From the NCBI RefSeq assembly GCF_029227915.1, contig NC_079884.1:25048001-25112000 (forward strand): DNA of 64,000 nucleotides. Direction: 5' to 3'. Made by a program: the position numbers and the translations under genes. Each line of letters starts with the position of its first letter. Positions within the stretch are counted from its first letter, which is position 1. Below the pieces are notes generated by a model. That model searched no databases. It saw only the letters and a list, made by a program, of their open reading frames with translations, and was not told the origin of the DNA. This document shows, in pieces, positions 22,401 through 34,400 of this stretch. Source of the DNA: Hydractinia symbiolongicarpus (taxonomy: Eukaryota > Cnidaria > Hydrozoa > Anthoathecata > Hydractiniidae).

Positions 22401-25400
22401 AAGTTCAGGAAGAAGATACTATACAAACATACATAAAAATTAGGTTTTTGCCATTTTAAGGAAAAATCTGGTGATTTCCAACATGCAAGCCCGTCGAATC
22501 TTACGCATTAAAAATGTGTTTTTGTCACTTTTTTCACAAAAAACTTTAAAATTTAGTTAATATAATGTATAAACATTAATGGGTGGTGCCTGCCACCTTT
22601 TCTAGTTTAATTATTTGAAATATTACATATGTCTCATTATTCATGGAATCGCTCAGTGTGACTAAATACAAATCAATTATATATATATATATCTTATAAT
22701 AATGCAGAAACTGTGTGTGTTTATGTGTGTCTGTCTCTCGGTTGGTAACTGTAAATATTTTACAAAAATCATATTTAAGCTAATTTTAACCATTTCATTA
22801 AGTTTGATGATTAGCAAAAAAGCTAACAAAAACTTGAAATTATTTTCTCACCCTATAGCATTTATCTTATTTTATATTTTAGCTCCTGCGCTATATGAGA
22901 GTTTTTGATCCAGAGTCAGGCTTTGTCATTGTTCCTTGTGCAAGATACTCTACAGAAAATGTGGGTGGAAAGGTTTTAAGTACAAGAAAATGGTAAGAAT
23001 TACTGCTTTTTAAATTTAATAATGCTAATGTGCTTTTTTAGGGCAATTTCATTTTTGGCAAATTGATGCTTATCTCCTTGCAACCCAATTCTCAATTTCA
23101 TCACTCGTTGTCATTCTCAACTCTAATTCCCATTTTCATGTCAACATGCATTGTAGGATATTAATGACCTTTTTAAATCTGATTTAGGCTAGACCATCTT
23201 ATATAATAATACAGAGACTGTGTCTGTATGTAATGGGCAAAGTGGATGTGTTCATTTTCCTTTGATGTAGCCAAAAAAGTTATGTCTTACCTGTAAATTT
23301 TCTGATGTTACGGCGCGATGCCAATAACACTACTTTAACATCAATATTCTATATATTAAATTAATGAAACTGTTCTGCCAAATCTTAGGATGCTGCCCAA
23401 TCTTTGGTCATAAAATTGCCCAGTCTTAAGACTGGCCAGGGCGTCACATGATTGGGCAAAGGACCATGTTAGGCCCATCTTTGGCGCCTTTTAGATTTTA
23501 AAGAAGGGATGTACCACACGAGCTCTGTTTTTTGCAAGTCCAAACAAACATTCTCAGGCACATTAAAACATCATATTTTGGGTATTGTTGAATTGACCTG
23601 GCCAGTTTTTGGACATAGCAGAGTGAAAATCGCAGCTAGCTAACTAGGTAGCTGGTAGAGCACGTGTTATAATTTAGCATTTATATACAGCTTGTAGTAG
23701 TGGCTAAATTTTAAAAATAAAATGTTTATATTTATGATAAATCAGAAAAATCGTATTCAACCATATTATTAATTAGCTAGCTGTTAATTTCATTGGATGA
23801 GATGTTTAGCCAGCTAGCTAATATCATAGTCTATAGAAAAAAAACCTTATTAGACTATGCTAATATGGTTGAGTAGTTTCAATTTTTTATACACAAAATA
23901 CATGGTGTATATAAATTTTTGGCCTTTTGATTTTCCAAGAAAAGTTTCAATTTAAAGTTCCTATTAAGAGGTAAATTCTAAAAATTTTATTGTTCTGTTT
24001 GTCTTTCACAATTGTTCTAAGATTGGGCATGTACGTCCATAGATTGGGCAGTCCAATCCTAAGACTGGCCACCCATTTGTTACTGTCGGAAGATTGGCCT
24101 GGCCAGTCTTAAGACGGGGCGCGTTCCAAGATTGGGCAGAACAAAACCATTGCAGTGCACTTAGAACTTTGAGGCCAAATAACTTGGAAACGAGGTAGTG
24201 ATGTCAATGATTTTCCACCGTGTGAGTAACCTTTAAACCCCAATATCTCTGCAACCGTTTGTCAAAAGTACATGATCCTTACATTTTCTTCATCAGCGTT
24301 TCAAGATCTATAAATGAAAGCACTAGTATAGAAAGTGTTGCGGAGAGGTTGCCAAGGCAAAGGCATTAAGTACAACTCAAAAGATTACCTATTATACTCA
24401 ATATAGCTAATATCATATACTTATGAATACCTGCTTGTTGTAGATGCAAGATAATTATATTTTTCCTAGCCCTGTCCAGGATTTGAACCTGGATCTCTCA
24501 TTTGCATGAGTGTCATAGCCATTAGACCAACAGGGCATGAATATATATATATATGAAAAACTTTACATGTGCATCTTATATATCCTAACTTCGGTTCAAA
24601 CAAACAGACAGTTAACAAGCTGTTGTAATCCTACGCACCTAAAACAATTTTACTTTGTGGAAAATTTTGTAACATTTAAAAATAAAAATACAGTTTATAA
24701 CCTGTTTTTACCCTCTTAAAGCAAAAAAAAACTGCAATATTTTATGGGAAAAGTTTCTGTGAAAGATCAAAAATTAATTGTGACATCTGATAGGCGTAAC
24801 ACATTTTCCCAAAAAACTTTCTTGCAACTTCGGTTTAAAAAAACACAGCGGAAACAGCCTGTTGTTATCATGTCCAGCTAAAAATCAAACAGCAGTATAT
24901 GTTTATTTTGCAAACAAGTTTTCATGACGGTAGGATAAAAAGCTCTTATCCAAAACTGAAAAAAACATATACATATCGTGAAAAAGAAATAATGAATACA
25001 TTTGCAGATTTTCAATACATGTCGACGATTGAACGAGAACCGCTATTCAGAATTTAAAAAGCCTCAGTAATAACAAATGTTGATGTTGTAAAAATATCCC
25101 GATATATATATATATATATTGAAATAATTTTCGCTTTTGCAACTTAAGCCGCACTGATGTATGCTCAGCGGCAGGGTTAAAAAAGTTTATTTCCTGACGT
25201 GTGTACAATATATATAGCTAGCTACAACCGTCCACGAAAATATAGCTCTCTATTCCCCCTTAATGTTAAGAACTGCCCATTTGTGGCTAAGCAACATAAA
25301 CAATTACACGTGACATACCTGTATATATATAAACATTTACTATCTGCAAAATATCTAGCTGGCTATGTTTTGCCATTTTGTGGACGATTGTAGCTAGAAC

Positions 25401-28400
25401 AAGCTGTATGATGGGACATTCCTACAGAGTAGAATTATCTCACTCACTGTGCAGTATATAGCTATGTATAATAGCTAGCTAGATAGAGGGATAGGTAGAA
25501 AATCAGTCTCAAACAATTTTTCTATGCTAGCTATGTTGCTGATTTTATGCCAGCAAAAATAGCAATTTATTGCTAGCTACAAGGGTAGTTCTATCCCAGC
25601 TAAGTAGTTAATTTTCTGCAAGCTTTGTAGCTAGTTTTATGCTAGCTATATTGCATTATTTGTTTGTTTTTATGCTAGCTAACTCTTACAGTAGCTAGGT
25701 AGCTAAATGCTATCTAAGTTCTATTATTATTCTATCTAAATCTGCAGTTTTAAGCTAGCTAGCTTTTGGTGTGAGTGAGAATAAGAATGGGTTCATTACA
25801 TGTAAAAAATAGTGATATACAAGCGAGCTAAACATACCCTTTCTTCATTTTCTTGAACAAGCCCTTCCTCCTTCGGCTGCGATATAGCTAGCTTAGATTA
25901 ACGGAAGTTTGAGTTTGAGGCGCTATGTTATCCGAGAAAAAGTCACGTGATATTAGTCAAAGTGACTAAATATCACGAGGTAGTGATGTCAATGATTTTC
26001 CACCGTGTGAGTAACCTTTAAACCCCAATATCTCTGCAACCGTTTGTCAAAAGTACATGATCCTTACATTTTCTTCATCAGCGTTTCAAGATCTATAAAT
26101 GAAAGCACTAGTATAGAAAGTGTTGCGGAGAGGTTGCCAAGGCAAAGGCATTAAGTACAACTCAAAAGATTACCTATTATACTCAATATAGCTAATATCA
26201 TATACTTATGAATACCTGCTTGTTGTAGATGCAAGATAATTATATTTTTCCTAGCCCTGTCCAGGATTTGAACCTGGATCTCTCATTTGCATGAGTGTCA
26301 TAGCCATTAGACCAACAGGGCATGAATATATATATATATGAAAAACTTTACATGTGCATCTTATATATCCTAACTTCGGTTCAAACAAACAGACAGTTAA
26401 CAAGCTGTTGTAATCCTACGCACCTAAAACAATTTTACTTTGTGGAAAATTTTGTAACATTTAAAAATAAAAATACAGTTTATAACCTGTTTTTACCCTC
26501 TTAAAGCAAAAAAAAACTGCAATATTTTATGGGAAAAGTTTCTGTGAAAGATCAAAAATTAATTGTGACATCTGATAGGCGTAACACATTTTCCCAAAAA
26601 ACTTTCTTGCAACTTCGGTTTAAAAAAACACAGCGGAAACAGCCTGTTGTTATCATGTCCAGCTAAAAATCAAACAGCAGTATATGTTTATTTTGCAAAC
26701 AAGTTTTCATGACGGTAGGATAAAAAGCTCTTATCCAAAACTGAAAAAAACATATACATATCGTGAAAAAGAAATAATGAATACATTTGCAGATTTTCAA
26801 TACATGTCGACGATTGAACGAGAACCGCTATTCAGAATTTAAAAAGCCTCAGTAATAACAAATGTTGATGTTGTAAAAATATCCCGATATATATATATAT
26901 ATATTGAAATAATTTTCGCTTTTGCAACTTAAGCCGCACTGATGTATGCTCAGCGGCAGGGTTAAAAAAGTTTATTTCCTGACGTGTGTACAATATATAT
27001 AGCTAGCTACAACCGTCCACGAAAATATAGCTCTCTATTCCCCCTTAATGTTAAGAACTGCCCATTTGTGGCTAAGCAACATAAACAATTACACGTGACA
27101 TACCTGTATATATATAAACATTTACTATCTGCAAAATATCTAGCTGGCTATGTTTTGCCATTTTGTGGACGATTGTAGCTAGAACAAGCTGTATGATGGG
27201 ACATTCCTACAGAGTAGAATTATCTCACTCACTGTGCAGTATATAGCTATGTATAATAGCTAGCTAGATAGAGGGATAGGTAGAAAATCAGTCTCAAACA
27301 ATTTTTCTATGCTAGCTATGTTGCTGATTTTATGCCAGCAAAAATAGCAATTTATTGCTAGCTACAAGGGTAGTTCTATCCCAGCTAAGTAGTTAATTTT
27401 CTGCAAGCTTTGTAGCTAGTTTTATGCTAGCTATATTGCATTATTTGTTTGTTTTTATGCTAGCTAACTCTTACAGTAGCTAGGTAGCTAAATGCTATCT
27501 AAGTTCTATTATTATTCTATCTAAATCTGCAGTTTTAAGCTAGCTAGCTTTTGGTGTGAGTGAGAATAAGAATGGGTTCATTACATGTAAAAAATAGTGA
27601 TATACAAGCGAGCTAAACATACCCTTTCTTCATTTTCTTGAACAAGCCCTTCCTCCTTCGGCTGCGATATAGCTAGCTTAGATTAACGGAAGTTTGAGTT
27701 TGAGGCGCTATGTTATCCGAGAAAAAGTCACGTGATATTAGTCAAAGTGACTAAATATCACGAGGTAGTGATGTCAATGATTTTCCACCGTGTGAGTAAC
27801 CTTTAAACCCCAATATCTCTGCAACCGTTTGTCAAAAGTACATGATCCTTACATTTTCTTCATCAGCGTTTCAAGATCTATAAATGAAAGCACTAGTATA
27901 GAAAGTGTTGCGGAGAGGTTGCCAAGGCAAAGGCATTAAGTACAACTCAAAAGATTACCTATTATACTCAATATAGCTAATATCATATACTTATGAATAC
28001 CTGCTTGTTGTAGATGCAAGATAATTATATTTTTCCTAGCCCTGTCCAGGATTTGAACCTGGATCTCTCATTTGCATGAGTGTCATAGCCATTAGACCAA
28101 CAGGGCATGAATATATATATATATGAAAAACTTTACATGTGCATCTTATATATCCTAACTTCGGTTCAAACAAACAGACAGTTAACAAGCTGTTGTAATC
28201 CTACGCACCTAAAACAATTTTACTTTGTGGAAAATTTTGTAACATTTAAAAATAAAAATACAGTTTATAACCTGTTTTTACCCTCTTAAAGCAAAAAAAA
28301 ACTGCAATATTTTATGGGAAAAGTTTCTGTGAAAGATCAAAAATTAATTGTGACATCTGATAGGCGTAACACATTTTCCCAAAAAACTTTCTTGCAACTT

Positions 28401-31400
28401 CGGTTTAAAAAAACACAGCGGAAACAGCCTGTTGTTATCATGTCCAGCTAAAAATCAAACAGCAGTATATGTTTATTTTGCAAACAAGTTTTCATGACGG
28501 TAGGATAAAAAGCTCTTATCCAAAACTGAAAAAAACATATACATATCGTGAAAAAGAAATAATGAATACATTTGCAGATTTTCAATACATGTCGACGATT
28601 GAACGAGAACCGCTATTCAGAATTTAAAAAGCCTCAGTAATAACAAATGTTGATGTTGTAAAAATATCCCGATATATATATATATATATTGAAATAATTT
28701 TCGCTTTTGCAACTTAAGCCGCACTGATGTATGCTCAGCGGCAGGGTTAAAAAAGTTTATTTCCTGACGTGTGTACAATATATATAGCTAGCTACAACCG
28801 TCCACGAAAATATAGCTCTCTATTCCCCCTTAATGTTAAGAACTGCCCATTTGTGGCTAAGCAACATAAACAATTACACGTGACATACCTGTATATATAT
28901 AAACATTTACTATCTGCAAAATATCTAGCTGGCTATGTTTTGCCATTTTGTGGACGATTGTAGCTAGAACAAGCTGTATGATGGGACATTCCTACAGAGT
29001 AGAATTATCTCACTCACTGTGCAGTATATAGCTATGTATAATAGCTAGCTAGATAGAGGGATAGGTAGAAAATCAGTCTCAAACAATTTTTCTATGCTAG
29101 CTATGTTGCTGATTTTATGCCAGCAAAAATAGCAATTTATTGCTAGCTACAAGGGTAGTTCTATCCCAGCTAAGTAGTTAATTTTCTGCAAGCTTTGTAG
29201 CTAGTTTTATGCTAGCTATATTGCATTATTTGTTTGTTTTTATGCTAGCTAACTCTTACAGTAGCTAGGTAGCTAAATGCTATCTAAGTTCTATTATTAT
29301 TCTATCTAAATCTGCAGTTTTAAGCTAGCTAGCTTTTGGTGTGAGTGAGAATAAGAATGGGTTCATTACATGTAAAAAATAGTGATATACAAGCGAGCTA
29401 AACATACCCTTTCTTCATTTTCTTGAACAAGCCCTTCCTCCTTCGGCTGCGATATAGCTAGCTTAGATTAACGGAAGTTTGAGTTTGAGGCGCTATGTTA
29501 TCCGAGAAAAAGTCACGTGATATTAGTCAAAGTGACTAAATATCACGTGGCTAAAGGTACCTTAATCTGAACTGGAAATCCCCGTTAGGCCATCTTTAAA
29601 AGTAACAAAAGCACTCCATCACCGTGCCTTTGATGTTGTCTCGCTGAATCATAAATTTACGGGAAAAATGACCACAGTTTTTTGGTGAGTCTTTGCTGAT
29701 GTCAGCAAAATTTATAAACCCTTATATCTTCTTAGGCATTTGTTGAAAAAGTATGATCCTATACATTATTTTAATCAGCGTTTCAACCTCTACACATTAC
29801 AGGCATCAATAAACTAAATTTCAGCAATTTTTTTTGCACTGCTGACGTAAGCAAAACATATAAAACAACCTATTTTTCATCATCCTTCTGCGTAAGTGGA
29901 TTTCTCAACGGGCCTTATCGACTATCTCTTTAATAATAGCCGTATTCCGTCTGTCTGTTTGTGCGTCTATTTGTCGGGACACGAAATGCGATATATAAAG
30001 GATGAGCGACTCCGTAGATTTTGTCCACAGGTTAACAAATAGTATATATATTTAAATTTTTGTTCACTGTCAAGTCCTGCATTTGGGATTTAAAAGTTTT
30101 AAAAGTGTCGAAAGCTTCTATTTGAGCTAAATAAGCCATCAAAAATTTTCCCCAACTAGACAACTGCTTTGATCAAACCCAGGATTTCAGAGACATGACT
30201 CAAACGCTCTATACCGACCATGCTACAAATCCCAGGAAAAATAGATGAAATGCTCTCTTAAAGCGATTTTATGGTAAAAATTTTATGGTACTTGTCCAAA
30301 CATAAATCATTGTATAAAAACAAAAGTAGTACTATTTAAAACTTTCCATTAAGCCATCTTTGTTTTCTGAGAAATTAAATCCCAGAAAGCAGCATGCAAA
30401 AGAATGATGCACTAATACATTTTGCTCTTGCCTTGTCCCTAAAGAAAAAAACAGTACAGAAAGAGGTAACTAATTTAAACATTTTCATAGAGAATGCTAA
30501 CTATTTTGCGAGTTTTATGAATATTCTTTTATTTTATCTGGTATGATCGTTAGAAAACTTTGTTTGATTCATCAAAATGGAAGATGTCATTGCTTTACAT
30601 TAATTGGCACTATTTTTATTGTAAAAATTGAAAATGGCGAATAAGCTTTCACCTGTTATCACACAAGATTTCTCATTGCATCAGTTTTAATTTCCTTGAC
30701 ATTAAAAAAATGTTTTGCAGCTAATTTTCTGCAGAATTTATACCATTCACAATTTGCTTTGTGAAACTCCCCTTTTCTTGAACACTGTTACAGTGATAGA
30801 GTAATGTGCCAACCTGGTTTTTTGTATTCTATCACATCATAAGGAAAAAAGGGATTTATGCACAAGTTTTGTTTTTAATGTATCTATGATTAAATTTGAT
30901 CTTTGTATATACAAAGTTTCATTTTTTAAAGCTACAAATGAAAATAAATAAATTTTTTGAATACAAATGGCCTTATAATGAGGTATTATCTAAACTGAAA
31001 TTCCTCTTTACAAAGTATGTCCTCATTACTCAATTATATGAGTACCTAGCCTGGTTTTTAACCCATCCAAATTCTTTCTTTCTTCCAGACTGGTGGTTTA
31101 TGTAACTATTCTCTGTTCTTTAATGTTCAAAATGTCAAATTCTTTGTGCCTCACTGCCTATCTCTCCCTTTCCAAATATACCATTTACTTGGGCCTTATA
31201 CAATCTACCTTTTTTATCTGCAATAAGCCATCCTGGTCTGAGATAATAAAACTAATTTTTTCTTTTCTATAATAAATTATAAATAAGTGTATGTGACAGG
31301 CAACAAAGAAAAATAACACATCAACATGTTCATTTTCTTTGTAGCCACAGAAATTTTCTTTGAAGTAGCTCATAAAAGTATGACTACTTTCTTTGTTTAT

Positions 31401-34400
31401 ATCACTAATTAAAACGACTCAATTTAATTTGCTGAAATAATTTTAACAGCTGACTTTTTAAAAAGGATTACCCTTGACACAAAAGCACAACCAATGTAAA
31501 GGTCAATTCGTTTTAAAAAAAAAATGCAAAAAGTAAAATCAAGAAAACTTAAAGTGAAAAAGTGTAGGGTTAAAAAGTATAATTTAAAAGGTTAGAAGTT
31601 AAAAGCTACAAGAAATTACTTCAGAAGTGGACTTAGAAGTAATAAAGTAAAGTTGGAAGTAGAGTTTGACGTGGGTTAGAATTTATACAGGGTTGAAATT
31701 CATAAAAAGTTAGAACTTACATTTTTTTAGTTTGATGTACGCTAGAGCTACCTGTTTTTATATGGTGCAATTTAAAGCTCTATATTCTTCAAGTTTTAAA
31801 AGATAGCATATTTGGTCACATTTGTTCAATATGTATTACCTGCTGCGTAACTAATGTATATTAATCCTAAAATTTAAAATGCTACACTAAGCTGTTAGCT
31901 ATAGCTACCAAGCAAATTTGCTGTTCAAATGGAAAACTTTGGTTTGTTGAACTGACAGCAATGTTATAAATTTTACAATACTATTATTTTTATTTATGTG
32001 TTTTACTAAGCATAAATAGCCATAACCATTACTTAGCTACTAAGTATCTCCAATTTTTTAGAAAAGGACAGTATGGTTTTTCTATTTATATATATTATTT
32101 GTGTTGCAAGCAGGTATTTTTGAAATTTTATAAACTGTTACGGAAATAAACCACATACTACAACATACTGAATATATATTTTTGTATAAAAACGGTTGTG
32201 TAACTGGATGTCAGTTTTGCTGGAAGAAAATTCCATTGTTTCTCCTTTTTGTTTTTGTTGAAAATAAATTCTAATTCAACAAAAATGAGTTCTTTTGGAA
32301 ATGTAAACCAGAGTTTGGAACACCAAAAAATTTCGCCATCTAGAAAATAAGTAATTTTTGTACTTTATTGTCACAAATATTCATGGATATTTGCTCCTCA
32401 TAAACCGTTCTCTTTTACATTTAGTGTAAAATTTTGTAAGAAAGGACTGATACAATGTTACCAAAATAATGATCTTTGTGGATTTAAATTTACTCCTTGA
32501 TCACCGCATTTTGATTTCGGTTAAAATGTTTGGTTAAGGACAGTATGGATTATACCGAAAAATTGAATTTTTCAAATCTGATTTGACATTTTGTGTAAGA
32601 CTTTTTTTATTGAATTATAGGAGTTACTCCTCCATCTTTTTTTCCATTTCAGATTCAATACACTGAAATAATTGCAATTTGTATGTGTAAGAAAATGTTT
32701 TTGGTTCTCGTCAGGTCATTGGTGACGTCATTAAAGTTTGAATGACGGATCTTTTCTATTTTTCTGCCAGAGTGGATTTTTCCACAAGCCCTGTTATATT
32801 TTTAATGGGTTATGATGAGTGTTTTTGTTATATAATAATATAATAATATATAATTTTTTTTAAGGTGATAACTAACCTTCTAGACAAAGTCTCAAGGTGG
32901 GCGATGATAGTCGCTAATATAGTGTCACTATTAAAGCTGTGAAAAATCAGCTGACATTAAAAATTCTGTGTACTTATAAATCATTGTTGATGGCATGCAT
33001 TAGATGAAAGAACACACACTTCTTTTAGGGACAAAGGTGAAAGAATAACAAATCTTGTTGGCTGTATTGCTGAATTAACAGAAGAGGAAGAAGATGATTT
33101 ATTAAAACCTGGAGACAATGATTTCAGTGTAATGTTCTCAACACGGAAAAATTGCTCACAATTATGGCTAGGACCTGCCGCCTATGTGAATCATGGTAAG
33201 AAAAATATTATGTTGTATTAGCAGGCCTATGCTAATAGAAAAGTCCTGTTTTAGTATAAAAATTTAAAAATGCATAATATGTAGAATCCAAAATCTTCAT
33301 GTTTGCAAAGCTATAATTTACATTTCTAAAAGAAAGGCAGGGGGCTGATTATGCGTGGGAGGTCATGAAGTAGTGGGTGAAACTTAACGAAGTTGTGTTT
33401 TAGCTGTAAACTGTCTATATAACATCAAAACCCTTATATTTCAACCTTTAACAGAATGATATATGTAAAAATTATTTTTGCACCTTAGTAAAACTTAAAA
33501 TTAAGTCTCGACTCATATGTGGTTCAGATTTCGGCACATAAAATAAAATTGCTAAAGGTTTTTGCATTTTAAAGCTGGGAAGCCTCTATAGGATGTACTG
33601 GATGTTTTCCGTTAGATTGGCTTAAACGTTGTAACTGTTTAACAGAATCTATCGGCTTGCTTTTAAATTTCCATCATTACAATTCCCCTGTGCATCACTA
33701 AAAGTTTTTTCAGCTAGAATGTGTGAGCTAGTATCTTTTTAGGTTGTTTTCAGACTTTATTAAAATCAGTGCTATATTTGTCAATCATTTATTAGTCTAT
33801 GTATGCGACTGGCACAGTAATAATTTACTTTATATATTTTTTGTTCATCAGTATATTATTATTATTTGCGTTGTAGTCAAAACGTTTTAAGGTAGTCCGA
33901 GGTTCTACTATGAAATTTTACACCAAAATAGCTCCACATGTTAAAATTATTTGACAAAAAATGTCAAGAATACCAGGAAAATAAGGAGATAATACTTAGA
34001 GGACAAAGAAATTAAATCAGTTAATAGTTAACAACGGTATAATTTAGAATTAATTAAGAAATGGTAGGATAGGATGAATAGGGTGTGAATAATTCAAGAA
34101 AACAAGGAATTGTTATGCTTATTTTTTTCATCTTTCTATTTTAGACTGTCGTCCTAATTGTAAGGTATGTATTATTTCGTCATTATATTTGGAGAATTTG
34201 CAACATACCAAAACACCAAGGATGTGAAACCTTCTTTTCTGGATGCTCATTAAGACCTCAATAAAAAACAAGGAATCTAGAAAAACATTTTTCTTCAACA
34301 ACTTCTTCACCTTTCTTGAATCTTTGGTCCTGAGTGCAAAGGAGTTCAACTCCTTCAACTCTTCCTGTGCTATACCAAAGCAATTAGTAATAGCTTTTAG

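Larger units (their letters stand above)
24191..29545. repeat. Three tandem copies of a 1785-bp unit
   Basis: The copies lie at 24191-25975, 25976-27760 and 27761-29545 and appear identical on reading. Each has a tRNA-like sequence, an (AT)n tract, and a half rich in AGCT/TAGCTAGC words. The left flank (AAACGAGG) and right flank (TCACGTGG) of the array share only ACG, suggesting a microhomology-driven duplication. The last copy ends in a 36-bp hairpin (29514-29549) that is cut in the first two. It is all inside KMT5 intron 2. An assembly artefact is possible. Confidence 0.95.

Noticed and set aside
24537-24719. 60-codon ORF, and the 64-codon ORF at 25199, repeated in each 1785-bp unit
   Set aside because: Short, low-complexity and AT-driven; repeated only because the whole unit is repeated.
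29514-29549. Hairpin followed by CTAA as a Helitron 3' end
   Set aside because: The hairpin is larger than usual, CTAA is not followed by T, and no TC-starting 5' end or RepHel coding is seen.
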